DNA from: Campylobacteraceae bacterium
GTDB lineage: Bacteria > Campylobacterota > Campylobacteria > Campylobacterales > Sulfurovaceae
Length of the DNA stretch: 11,705 bases
Assembly: GCA_027023145.1 (NCBI GenBank)
Contig: JALVWV010000143.1
Span: 1-11,705 of the forward strand
Direction: 5' to 3'
In this document: in pieces, positions 1-6,046 of the stretch
How the letters are laid out: every line of letters starts with the position of its first letter
Position numbering within the stretch: position 1 is the first letter of the stretch
The notes under the pieces: model-generated
Told to the model about the DNA's origin: nothing
Database searches by the model: none
The model's input: the letters and a program-made list of their open reading frames with translations, nothing else
Position numbers and translations under genes: made by a program

Positions 1-126
1 GGTGTCTTGCGTGCTGAGTTTTTGCTGGGTGCGCCTGGCTTTGATAAACCGTCCGATGTTTTGCAGCGTAACAGGCTCCGAGAAAGAAGGAGAATCTATG
101 GCTTTTACTTTTTTGCCTTTTGTCAT
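1..126 (-). CDS. HipB-like XRE-family DNA-binding regulator, N-terminal part (runs off left edge)
   Basis: Only the first 42 codons are in the window, starting at the ATG at 126-124. The visible protein has a basic leader (MTKGKKVKAI) and then LQNIGRFIKARRTQQKLSTQ at residues 21-40. This matches the start of an XRE/HipB helix-turn-helix, whose usual pattern is hGxxhRxxRxxxgLtQ. HipB-type proteins bind palindromic operators and repress their own operon, often as the antitoxin of a HipA-type kinase. Whether a hipA follows cannot be seen. A good sigma-70 promoter (167-195) lies upstream, with repeated TATAG sequences around it that look like autoregulatory operators. No strong Shine-Dalgarno sequence is seen before the ATG. 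The gene belongs to a separate transcription unit from psuG, 280 bp upstream. It could also be an ordinary XRE regulator not linked to a toxin. Confidence 0.6.
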   Translation of the reverse strand, partial: MTKGKKVKAIDSPSFSEPVTLQNIGRFIKARRTQQKLSTQDT

Positions 127-134
127 GTATGTTC

Positions 135-211
135 CTATAGTATAGCTATAGTTGCATTTTAGTGTCATAATAGCATATTTAGTATAAAAAAGCAAGTATA
201 GTTGTATTTAG
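135..211. promoter_or_regulatory. Repeated TATAG operator-like sites flanking the promoter
   Basis: Bases 135-151 contain two copies of the self-complementary hexamer CTATAG separated by TATAG. The block TATAGTTGCATTT (from 147) recurs as TATAGTTGTATTT (from 197), one copy near the predicted transcription start and one just upstream of the -35 box. This arrangement fits autoregulation by the HipB-like product, possibly by looping or by occluding polymerase. The repeats are seen; the binding protein is inferred. Confidence 0.45.
167..195 (-). promoter_or_regulatory. Sigma-70 type promoter for the XRE regulator
   Basis: On the minus strand a TTGCTT -35 box (195-190) and a TATTAT -10 box (172-167) are separated by exactly 17 bp. 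Transcription would start near 160, about 35 nt before the ATG at 126. The boxes are read directly from the sequence; activity is inferred. Confidence 0.55.
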
Positions 212-315
212 GGATAATCATGGGACGAAAATGCATAAAGTACAATTAGAGTTTTATTTTAAGTCAAAGTAACTTTATCTTCCTGCTGGTTTCATTTCGA
301 TGGAGTTGGCTTGGT

Positions 316-342
316 AGAAAAATCAGTTTTTCCGATTTTTCT
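316..342 (-). terminator. AT-rich hairpin downstream of psuG
   Basis: There is a perfect 9-bp inverted repeat, AGAAAAATC (316-324) and GATTTTTCT (334-342), with a 9-nt loop, 64 bp beyond the psuG stop. It could end the psu operon transcript. The stem is AT-rich and lacks a clean following U tract, so terminator function is uncertain. The rest of 127-406 holds only the XRE promoter region and a short open frame discussed in the findings. Confidence 0.3.
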
Positions 343-406
343 CATCGATGTCTCTTTGTCCAGCTCACCGTCTTTGTAGATTAAGATATTTGTTGCAAGA
401 GATACA

Positions 407-1327
407 TCACTTCACACACGCCACAGCCAACTTAGCCGCCAAACGTGCATTATTATAAACCAACTCAATATTGGAGCGCAAAGAATCCCCACCGGTCAAC
501 TCCTTGACCTTCGCCAACAAAAACGGGGTACTCTCCTTTCCGGTGATGCCCAGTCTGTCTGCTTCTTCTAGGGCTCTCTCTATCGCATCATTGATCGTAT
601 CATAATCCATTTCGAACGCTTTGGGGATAGGATTGGCGACGACGACACCGCCGTGCAGACCCAGATCCCATTTGACCTTGAGAGCTGCGGCGAGCGCTTC
701 GGGGGTCTGGGCAGTGTAGTCGACACTGTGCCCGCTCTTTCGGGTATAAAATGCCGGAAGCTCTTCGGTCTGGTATCCGACCACCGGCACCCCCTTGGTC
801 TCGAGATACTCCAGTGTCAGGGGGATATCGAGGATCGACTTGACACCTGCACACACCACCGCCACGTCGGTTCTCCCCAGCTCTTCCAGATCAGCAGAAA
901 TATCAAAGGAACGCTCCGCCCCCCGGTGTACCCCTCCGATCCCGCCGGTGGCAAATATCTTGATTCCGGCCAGATGGGCGATGATCATGGTGGAGGCCAC
1001 CGTCGTAGCGCCGTCGAGTTGGTTGGCAACAATAAAGGGGATGTCCCTGCGGCTGGTTTTGACGACATCTTGACCCGCTTTGCCCAGCATGTCGATCTCT
1101 TCGTGTGTCAATCCAACCTTGAGCCTCCCCTGAACGATGGCGATCGTCGCAGGTGTCGCCCCACCCTCCCGGACGATCGTCTCGACTGTGAGCGCAGTCT
1201 CTACGTTTTTCGGATACGGCATCCCATGGGAGATGATCGTGGACTCCAGTGCCACGACCGGTTTGCCCTGTTCGAGTGCTTCTTGCACCTCGTTGCTGAT
1301 ATCGATATATTGTTCATAGGTCTGCAT
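407..1327 (-). CDS. psuG: Pseudouridine-5'-phosphate glycosidase PsuG
   Basis: PsuG cleaves the C-C glycosidic bond of pseudouridine 5'-phosphate to uracil and ribose 5-phosphate in the cytoplasm, the second step of pseudouridine catabolism. The 306-aa length is normal for the family. Signature segments are ALESTIISHGMPYP (26-39), GATTVASTMIIAHLAGIKIFATGGIGGVHRG within 106-136, DISADLEEL (142-150) and CAGVKSILDIPLTLE (159-173). By analogy with the E. coli enzyme, whose numbering is about three higher, E28, K90, D146 and K163 correspond to the acid, lysine, metal-binding and Schiff-base residues. The ATG start has a good ribosome site (AGAAGGAA, 6 nt before it). It lies 16 bp downstream of the PfkB kinase psuK, the usual partner that makes its substrate. 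No oddities are seen. Confidence 0.96.
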   Translation of the reverse strand: MQTYEQYIDISNEVQEALEQGKPVVALESTIISHGMPYPKNVETALTVETIVREGGATPATIAIVQGRLKVGLTHEEIDMLGKAGQDVVKTSRRDIPFIVANQLDGATTVASTMIIAHLAGIKIFATGGIGGVHRGAERSFDISADLEELGRTDVAVVCAGVKSILDIPLTLEYLETKGVPVVGYQTEELPAFYTRKSGHSVDYTAQTPEALAAALKVKWDLGLHGGVVVANPIPKAFEMDYDTINDAIERALEEADRLGITGKESTPFLLAKVKELTGGDSLRSNIELVYNNARLAAKLAVACVK

Positions 1328-1343
1328 TGTGTTTCCTTCTGCT

Positions 1344-2291
1344 CTATAATTTTTGGTGAGTAAACTTCTGATCTTTTATCATCGTTTCGACAGCATGTGA
1401 TGAAATATCGGGGTTGATGGTATCCTCCGAGAGTATCGCCATGCGTGAAGCGCCCATGGCGAACCGGACGGCATCTTCTACCCTCTTCTCTTCGCACAAA
1501 CCATACACCAGACCCGCTGCGAAAGCATCCCCTGCTCCCGTGGCGCTGACCATATCAACCGGTGCAGAGGTGACAACCCCCTCTTCATCGCGTGTTGTAT
1601 AATACACCCCCTCATCTCCCATCGTAATAAAACTATACTCAACACCCTGATCGATGAAGTATCTACCTGTTTTTTGCAGATCTTTCTCTGTGTGTATAGC
1701 GATACCCGACAAGACCTCTGCTTCGAGTTTGTTGGTCTTGATCGTATGAAAATGCCCCAGCAGGTGCTTTGCTTTTACCGCTTTGCTGGCTGAGACGGTA
1801 TCCAGGATAAACGGAACATCGTAATGCGTCACGAGGTACTCCAGAACATCCGGGAGATTGGTATCGACGACACAAAAGCGTGCATTGTTGATGATCTCTG
1901 CATGCTGTTGTATGTATGCAATATCCAACCTGTTCAAGATATCCATGTGAGCAATCCCTACATGCATATCCCGTGTCTCATCCAGCACAGACAGATAGGT
2001 CGACGTCGGCTCATCGACGATCAGTGCATCCTCCATGTCCAGCCCGATGGCTCTGGCATGATCGAGCACCCGCTTGCCATGGACATCATCTCCCACCACA
2101 CTCAAAAGTCTGGTCTCGATCCCCAGTCTGGCGAGGTTTTCTGCGATATTCCGACCGACACCCCCCAGTGACGTCTTGACCACACCCGGATTGGAATCTC
2201 CGAGGAGGAGTTTTTGGTTGGGGTGCCCCTCTATGTCGATGTTGGAACCCCCGATGACACAGATGTGGGAGTTACGGGGTGCATTTTTCAA
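1344..2291 (-). CDS. psuK: PfkB-family pseudouridine kinase PsuK
   Basis: This cytoplasmic ribokinase-like sugar kinase most likely phosphorylates pseudouridine to pseudouridine 5'-phosphate, the substrate of the adjacent PsuG. PfkB features over 315 aa are ICVIGGSNIDIEG at 10-22, glycine-rich signature 1 GGVGRNIAENLARLG at 43-57, TNKLEAEVLSG at 186-196, and signature 2 SATGAGDAFAAGL at 249-261 with catalytic base D255. The GGSNIDI start and TNKLEAE segment are typical of pseudouridine kinases, and the psuG linkage makes ribokinase or fructokinase unlikely. The start is TTG (2291-2289): it follows GAAAGG at 8 nt spacing, and the only nearby ATG is out of frame. The gene begins 3 bp after the stop of the FetB-like gene, so translation is probably coupled. 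Confidence 0.92.
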   Translation of the reverse strand: MKNAPRNSHICVIGGSNIDIEGHPNQKLLLGDSNPGVVKTSLGGVGRNIAENLARLGIETRLLSVVGDDVHGKRVLDHARAIGLDMEDALIVDEPTSTYLSVLDETRDMHVGIAHMDILNRLDIAYIQQHAEIINNARFCVVDTNLPDVLEYLVTHYDVPFILDTVSASKAVKAKHLLGHFHTIKTNKLEAEVLSGIAIHTEKDLQKTGRYFIDQGVEYSFITMGDEGVYYTTRDEEGVVTSAPVDMVSATGAGDAFAAGLVYGLCEEKRVEDAVRFAMGASRMAILSEDTINPDISSHAVETMIKDQKFTHQKL

Positions 2292-2294
2292 ACT

Positions 2295-2981
2295 TTACGC
2301 CTTTCGACTCAACAGTAGATAGCTGACCACACTGATACCGGCACTCCCCAGCACCATACTCATGACGACGATCTGATACCGGACTGCGACGGTCGGATCG
2401 ACTCCGGAGAGGATTTGCCCCGTCATCATACCGGGCAAAGAGACAAGCCCGACGGCTAAAAATGAGTTGATCTGTGGGATGAGCGCCCCTCGGAAGGCTG
2501 TGGCTCTGGCTTCCTCGTATGGGCTGTGTTTGATCTCGTTTTCAAACCGCTCACTGGCCAGTGATATCGCATTCATGGCGTTGGCGTAAATCATTCCGGC
2601 GAGTGGGATGATAAATCGTGGCTGGTAGAGTGGCTCTAGATCGATTACGGCATAGAGTACCAAGAGTAAATTGATACTGCCGCCGATTAAAATAGAGATA
2701 AATATTTTAAAATAAGTTTGTACGCTTTTGTGCTGCACATTTCTCAGCGCGATCAGCGAGGAAACCAACACCATAAAAAGGACGATCAACAATCCTACTA
2801 TGCTGTTTTGATTGTTGAAGATATATACCAGAAGGTAGCCGATCAGAAGCAGTTGCACCACCATTCTAAGCGTTGCCAGTGCTACCTCTCTGGCGTTGCC
2901 AATCCATCGGTAGTAAAAGTAGCCAACGACCCCAACGGGTATCAGCATAAAGATCAAGTGAGAAAATGCAATAATTTTCAT
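2295..2981 (-). CDS. fetB: UPF0014 / FetB (YbbM)-like membrane permease
   Basis: This is an inner-membrane protein of the UPF0014 family. E. coli FetB, a member, is the permease half of a putative iron exporter with ATPase FetA. Hydrophobic segments lie near residues 5-24, 38-56, 60-79, 92-113, 122-142, 174-192 and 203-224. The conserved motif SLPGMMTGQILSGVDP (181-196) followed by AVRYQIVV is diagnostic. At 228 aa it is somewhat shorter than the roughly 250-260 aa usual for the family, mostly at the N terminus. The ATG at 2981 has no recognisable Shine-Dalgarno sequence, and no better in-frame start was found upstream. No FetA-type ATPase lies in the window. It is directly upstream of psuK with a 3-bp gap, which raises a role linked to pseudouridine use, though substrate and mechanism are unproven. 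Confidence 0.85.
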   Translation of the reverse strand: MKIIAFSHLIFMLIPVGVVGYFYYRWIGNAREVALATLRMVVQLLLIGYLLVYIFNNQNSIVGLLIVLFMVLVSSLIALRNVQHKSVQTYFKIFISILIGGSINLLLVLYAVIDLEPLYQPRFIIPLAGMIYANAMNAISLASERFENEIKHSPYEEARATAFRGALIPQINSFLAVGLVSLPGMMTGQILSGVDPTVAVRYQIVVMSMVLGSAGISVVSYLLLSRKA

Positions 2982-3014
2982 AGGGGAAAATAAAGAAAAA
3001 TCAGAAGAAGGGGC

Positions 3015-3034
3015 GATACCGCCGAAGCGGTATC
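3015..3034 (-). terminator. GC-rich hairpin with UUCG loop after the cytochrome c gene
   Basis: A perfect 8-bp stem, GATACCGC / GCGGTATC, encloses a UUCG tetraloop on the minus strand, starting 16 bp after the cytochrome stop. It is followed, after a short C-rich gap, by TTCTTCTGATTTTTC and further T-rich sequence. This fits a strong or partial terminator separating the abundant cytochrome message from the FetB-psu genes. Partial read-through would make those genes part of the same unit. Confidence 0.6.
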
Positions 3035-3050
3035 TATGAAGAAGCGAAAC

Positions 3051-3347
3051 TTACTTGGCAAGCTTGCTGATGTACTCACCGAGAGCTTTCATTTCCTCAG
3101 CGCTCATGTTGGCCTGACCTTTCATGACGCCACCCATACCGTGCTTGTTGAGAGTACCGGCTTTGTAGCCTTCGAGATCTTTGACGACAACGTCAGCAGC
3201 CAAGCCAGCAATTGGGTCAGATTTGCCGAGTGCTTTGGTTTTACCATCCGCTCCGTGACAACCGGCACATTTGGCGAACAGAGCCGCTCCGTCGGCCATA
3301 GCGATGCTTGTGGTGGCTACGAGTGCCAGCAATACGAGTTTTTTCAT
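3051..3347 (-). CDS. Class I c-type cytochrome (c553-like), periplasmic
   Basis: This is a small periplasmic electron carrier with one covalently bound haem. The 98-aa precursor has a Sec signal peptide, MKKLVLLALVATTSIAMA (1-18), with cleavage before DGAALF. The haem motif CAGCH is at 27-31 (H31 proximal ligand), and M75 in GVMKGQ is the likely distal ligand. The C-terminal helix MSAEEMKALGEYISKLAK is typical of the c553 group of Campylobacterota and Desulfovibrio. The ATG has an excellent ribosome site (AAGGAG, 7 nt upstream), an extended -10 promoter and a hairpin after the stop, so it can be expressed as its own transcript. Partners could be the bc1 complex, an oxidase or a periplasmic reductase; the sequence does not say which. 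Confidence 0.93.
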   Translation of the reverse strand: MKKLVLLALVATTSIAMADGAALFAKCAGCHGADGKTKALGKSDPIAGLAADVVVKDLEGYKAGTLNKHGMGGVMKGQANMSAEEMKALGEYISKLAK

Positions 3348-3376
3348 GTGTGTCTCCTTAAATTTTGATACGGCGT

Positions 3377-3385
3377 ATTATAACA
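3377..3385 (-). promoter_or_regulatory. Extended -10 promoter of the cytochrome c gene
   Basis: The minus strand reads TGTTATAAT: a consensus TATAAT -10 (3382-3377) preceded by the extended-10 TG. No good -35 is visible, which is common in Campylobacterota. The predicted start lies about 25 nt before the ATG at 3347. Confidence 0.6.
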
Positions 3386-3419
3386 CGCTATTGTGAATTT
3401 ATCGTGAAAAATCAGAAAT

Positions 3420-3830
3420 TTAGTGCAAATTTCCTTGAACAGTGTAACGTTTCCAGTAGATATCCAATGCTTCATCCAATGTTTTATCATCGATTTTCAA
3501 GGGTTTGGCCAATCCATGCGCATCGAGAAACGCCTCCCCCATCACCGAGCTGTCCCGACGGGGATGGCGCAGGAAATACTTGAGCCCTGCTTTCATATTC
3601 TCTTCGCCACTGTATACCAGAAGTGCATTCATAAATGCTTTACGCAGAGAGATTTTCTTTTCAACATGGCAGGTGACGCAGACACGATCGAAGGTGTCTT
3701 GTGCCGGGAGGGTTATGCTCAGAAGCAATACTGCTATCGATACGCGTAGGGTGTGCAATAGCACACCGCTATGATCGTGTTCCTTTATTTGGTCGGCTGA
3801 AGCCAACCCTACGTGTTTGGAATATCGCAT
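3420..3830 (-). CDS. Small monohaem CxxCH protein with a REPIN-encoded N-terminal insertion
   Basis: This is a 136-aa periplasmic c-type haem protein candidate with one motif, CVTCH (51-55), directly after a hydrophobic export segment VSIAVLLLSITLPA (30-43). The rest is helical and charged, with VMGEAFLDAHG and LDEALDIYWKRYTVQGNL. It resembles short CxxCH proteins I associate with Campylobacterota, but I know no characterised function. A distal haem ligand is not obvious. The start ATG at 3830 is fixed by AAGGAG at 6-7 nt spacing. Between this start and the signal core, codons 6-29 are encoded by a REP pair (3746-3812). Removing 69 bp (3745-3813) leaves MRYSK joined to the hydrophobic core, a normal signal peptide. 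The insertion keeps the frame but puts about 24 mostly polar residues before the signal core. A fortuitous downstream start (GTG or TTG near codon 23-25) cannot be excluded. Confidence 0.75.
   Translation of the reverse strand: MRYSKHVGLASADQIKEHDHSGVLLHTLRVSIAVLLLSITLPAQDTFDRVCVTCHVEKKISLRKAFMNALLVYSGEENMKAGLKYFLRHPRRDSSVMGEAFLDAHGLAKPLKIDDKTLDEALDIYWKRYTVQGNLH
3746..3812. repeat. REPIN: two head-outward REP palindromes inside a coding region
   Basis: The left REP begins with GTAGGG (3746-3751) and has stem GGTGTGC / GCACACC (3750-3767). The right REP, on the minus strand, begins with GTAGGG (3812-3807) and has stem GGTTGGCT / AGCCGACC with one mismatch (3791-3808). Heads point outward with 23 bp between the hairpins. 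GTAG-type heads next to an imperfect palindrome are the known signature of REPs handled by RAYT (Y1 tyrosine) transposases. The right REP recurs identically at 11252-11273 and nearly so at 11576-11597. Confidence 0.75.
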
Positions 3831-3866
3831 GTGTTCTCCTTGTGTTCATCTACGCTGACGCGTTGA

Positions 3867-3917
3867 GTTGGACTTCAGTCCAACCCCCTGAATACGGGGC
3901 TGGGACTTCAGTCCCAC
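3867..3917. repeat. REP pair between the kinase and the CxxCH gene
   Basis: Two palindromes share the core GACTTCAGTC: GTTGGACTTCAGTCCAAC (3867-3884) and TGGGACTTCAGTCCCA (3901-3916). A CCCC...GGGG inverted pair lies between them. The minus-strand edge of the second reads GTGGGACTGAAG, a GTGG-type head. Related cores are at 5943 and 11433. This and the element at 3926-3977 fill most of the 138-bp gap at 3831-3968. Confidence 0.65.
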
Positions 3918-3925
3918 AGATATAA

Positions 3926-3977
3926 GCTTTTCGAAGAAAAGCATACCAAAATTCCTAATTCCTAATTCCTAATTCCC
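3926..3977 (-). repeat. Heptad array + GGARTTTWGGTWT box + 7-3-7 hairpin (copy A), at the kinase stop codon
   Basis: On the minus strand, about four units of TTAGGAA (3977-3951) lead into GGAATTTTGGTAT and then a hairpin of stem GCTTTTC / GAAAAGC with loop TTC (3942-3926). The TAG stop of the histidine kinase (3971-3969) is part of the array. The hairpin may also act as the kinase gene's terminator. Copies B (5990-6046) and C (5869-5924) share the same order and geometry with different but self-consistent stem sequences. Confidence 0.7.
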
Positions 3978-5171
3978 ATTTTGTCCAAAAGACAAAATGA
4001 ACACCGTCCCCTCCCCTTCATTCGAGATAGCTTCAATCTCCATCCCATAGTGATCCACGATCCGCTTAACAATACTCAGACCAATTCCGAAGCCCCCTTC
4101 ACTTTCGTTAAAACGTGTGTAGCGCTTGAAAATATGGGGCAGATCCTCCGGGGCGATCCCTATGCCGGTATCTGTGACCTCCAGTCGCCCCGGAGCGAGG
4201 CGCACACGGATCGTCCCGCTCCGGCGGTTGTATTTAATGGCGTTGGAAAGGAGGTTGTCCACGACCCGCTCGATGAGACGGCGGTCGGCAGTGAGGGTCG
4301 CCGGAGTGATGTCGGTCTCAAGCGTCAGCTTTTTCGACTGCATCAGGATCTCAAAAAACTCCAAACGGCTGCGGACAAGCACCTCCATATCCAGCACCGT
4401 GTCTTCGGTCTCCTTCTCCTGCTCGAGGGTGGCGAATTTGAGATCTTCGTAGAGGGTTGAGACGGTGCGAGCGGCGACATTGATCCGTCCGAGACGTCGG
4501 GCGTTGGCGTCGCTGATCCCTTCGGGGTCAATCGACTCGATGTTGGCAAGGATAGCACTCAGCGGGGTATTGAGCTCATGGGTGGTATCCTTGATAAACT
4601 GATCGAGCAGCAGGATCGAGTGGCGCATCGGACGAACAAAGAGGCGTGCGAGATAGAGCCCGATGAGCATCAGGAGCACCAGCGCCCCCAGACCATACCC
4701 CTCGATGGTGCGCAGCGTGGCGGCAAACCACTCGGTATCTTCTGGTACTTCGATAATGAGGTATTTGGCTCCGAGGTAGTAGTTGTCGAGAATTTTGACA
4801 AACTGAATCCGATCGCCGACCCGGTAAATCTCCTCTTCGAGATTGATATGGGGCTCGTGAAGGGTTGAGAATATCTTCACATACTCCAGATCATAAATCG
4901 CACTCTCGAAGCGATCATCCCGTGGATACATGGAGAGCTCCGGAAAATGGTCGTGAAGGGAGTGGAGCCGTTTGGCTTGATCGGTGGCGTACTCCATGAG
5001 CTTGATCCGATAGGCCGAGAACGCCAGCTTCTCCTGCGACTGGTAATAAAAATACCCCACCAGCCCGATCAGGAGCATCACCAGCAGGGTATAGACTCCG
5101 AGGAAGCGAAAAAGGCTCTTGCGCTCAGAGCGCAGAAACGTATTTGTAGCCCTGCTTTTTGATGCTGACAA
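3969..5171 (-). CDS. Two-component sensor histidine kinase
   Basis: This inner-membrane sensor autophosphorylates and passes phosphate to the response regulator encoded just upstream. In 400 aa: transmembrane 1 at about 21-43, a periplasmic sensor of roughly 110 aa, transmembrane 2 at about 158-178, then directly HisKA with TTHELNTPLSA (196-206, phospho-H198) and no clear HAMP. HATPase follows with N box VVDNLLSNAIKYN (303-315), G1 DTGIGIAPED (334-343, D334) and G2 GGFGIGLSIV (359-368). The start is TTG at 5171-5169 with AAAGGA 5 nt upstream, so it overlaps the regulator's 3' end by 47 bp; a later CTG (5137-5135) is the only other plausible start before transmembrane 1. The TAG stop lies in a heptad repeat array. 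The signal sensed is not deducible. Confidence 0.92.
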   Translation of the reverse strand: MSASKSRATNTFLRSERKSLFRFLGVYTLLVMLLIGLVGYFYYQSQEKLAFSAYRIKLMEYATDQAKRLHSLHDHFPELSMYPRDDRFESAIYDLEYVKIFSTLHEPHINLEEEIYRVGDRIQFVKILDNYYLGAKYLIIEVPEDTEWFAATLRTIEGYGLGALVLLMLIGLYLARLFVRPMRHSILLLDQFIKDTTHELNTPLSAILANIESIDPEGISDANARRLGRINVAARTVSTLYEDLKFATLEQEKETEDTVLDMEVLVRSRLEFFEILMQSKKLTLETDITPATLTADRRLIERVVDNLLSNAIKYNRRSGTIRVRLAPGRLEVTDTGIGIAPEDLPHIFKRYTRFNESEGGFGIGLSIVKRIVDHYGMEIEAISNEGEGTVFILSFGQNGN

Positions 5172-5802
5172 TACGGTCCTTTCCGATCAGTTTGCGCAAG
5201 TTTTTGATGTAAGTGCGCAGTGACGTGTCGCTGGGCTCCTCTTCATAATCCCAAAGCACTTTAAAAATCCGCTCATGGGCGATCACCTCATCCGGATGCT
5301 TCATGAAAAGCTTGAGCAGTTTCCCCTCTTTGACTCCCAGCTGGATCGTCTGCTCCCCATCGATAAGCGCTCCGTTTTTGATGTCATACCGAAGGGTATC
5401 GGTGATGGCAATCTCCTCGATTTTCTCGTGGTAGAAACTCCGCTTGATGAGAGTCTCGACCCGGATGAGGAGTTCCTTGAGGGCAAAGGGCTTGCGGATG
5501 TAGTCGTCCCCGCCGCTGGCAAACCCCTCTTCGAGATCTTCGACACTGTTCAGCGAAGTGATGTAGATCGCCGGAGCCACTACCCCTTCCTCTCTGGCCT
5601 CTTTGAGGAGCTCAAACCCATTCATCCCCGGCACATTGACATCGAGCAGCAGCAGGTCATACCGCTTCTCGTAGAGCAAATCCTGCGCCTCATCCCCATC
5701 GTACGCAGCATCGACCGTGTAGCCATGCTCCTGGAGGTAGTCGACAATGGTTTCGTTGAGATTGGCATCGTCTTCGAGAAGGAAAAGGTGGGGGGTTGCC
5801 AT
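5125..5802 (-). CDS. OmpR/PhoB-type response regulator
   Basis: This cytoplasmic transcription factor is activated by phosphorylation from the adjacent kinase. The receiver domain (about 5-118) has the acidic pair D11/D12, phospho-acceptor D54 in LLLLDVNVPGMNG, T82 and K104 in YIRKPF. The C-terminal winged-helix DNA-binding domain (about 130-225) ends with SLRTYIKNLRKLIGKDRIVSIKKQGYKY, the recognition helix and wing of OmpR-family proteins. Length (225 aa) is standard. The ATG at 5802 has only a weak ribosome site (GAG). A TATAAT -10 lies about 30 bp upstream. The gene overlaps the kinase start, so the two are co-transcribed and probably translationally coupled. Its target genes are not evident. 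Confidence 0.95.
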   Translation of the reverse strand: MATPHLFLLEDDANLNETIVDYLQEHGYTVDAAYDGDEAQDLLYEKRYDLLLLDVNVPGMNGFELLKEAREEGVVAPAIYITSLNSVEDLEEGFASGGDDYIRKPFALKELLIRVETLIKRSFYHEKIEEIAITDTLRYDIKNGALIDGEQTIQLGVKEGKLLKLFMKHPDEVIAHERIFKVLWDYEEEPSDTSLRTYIKNLRKLIGKDRIVSIKKQGYKYVSAL

Positions 5803-5833
5803 GGGTGCTCACTTTGGTATATAATGTAGGGGT

Positions 5834-5839
5834 ATTATA
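5834..5839 (-). promoter_or_regulatory. -10 box for the response regulator-kinase operon
   Basis: A consensus TATAAT lies on the minus strand at 5839-5834, about 32 bp before the ATG at 5802. The -35 position is poor. A heptad array begins about 30 bp upstream at 5869, so the repeat element abuts this promoter. Confidence 0.5.
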
Positions 5840-5868
5840 GGGAAAGTTTTGTTAGAGACATTATTGGG

Positions 5869-5924
5869 GATTAGGAATTAGGAGTGAGGAATTAGGAATT
5901 TAGGTTTGCGTTGCGTTGCAACGC
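5869..5924 (+). repeat. Heptad array + box + 7-3-7 hairpin (copy C, plus strand)
   Basis: The plus strand reads a TTAGGAA-type array (5869-5898, slightly degenerate), then GGAATTTAGGTTT, then the hairpin GCGTTGC GTT GCAACGC (5908-5924), followed by TTTTT. Order and geometry match copies A and B, but the orientation is inverted relative to copy B, so the two flank 5869-6046 like the ends of a small mobile element. Unlike A and B, it follows no stop codon. Confidence 0.65.
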
Positions 5925-5942
5925 TTTTTGTAAGGGGAATGC

Positions 5943-5974
5943 GACTTCAGTCATATAAGTGGGGCTAAAGCCCC
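5943..5974. repeat. REP pair in the trxC-regulator gap
   Basis: A worn GACTTCAGTC palindrome (5943-5952) is followed by GGGGCTAAAGCCCC (5961-5974). The same two cores in the same order occur at 11433-11446 and 11483-11496, so they form one REPIN type. They lie midway between the inverted heptad elements of this 237-bp gap (5803-6039). Confidence 0.6.
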
Positions 5975-5989
5975 AAGCCTCTGATAAAC

Positions 5990-6046
5990 GTTTTGCAAAG
6001 CAAAACATACCAAAACTCCTAATCCATAATTCCTAATTCCTAATTC
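5990..6046 (-). repeat. Heptad array + box + 7-3-7 hairpin (copy B), at the trxC stop codon
   Basis: On the minus strand, TTAGGAA units (6046-6018, with one degenerate stretch) are followed by GGAGTTTTGGTAT and the hairpin GTTTTGC TTT GCAAAAC (6006-5990). The trxC stop TAG (6042-6040) is inside the array. The hairpin could serve as the trxC terminator. Confidence 0.7.

Noticed and set aside
653..1363. 236-codon open frame on the plus strand opposite psuG
   Set aside because: It is antisense to a clearly recognised PsuG with conserved active-site residues, and its own translation is rich in Arg, His and Asp and resembles no family.
3746..3974. CRISPR-like array suggested by several regularly spaced palindromes
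   Set aside because: Repeat units differ in sequence, spacing is irregular, spacers are not of uniform length, and no cas genes are present; REP/REPIN structure explains them.
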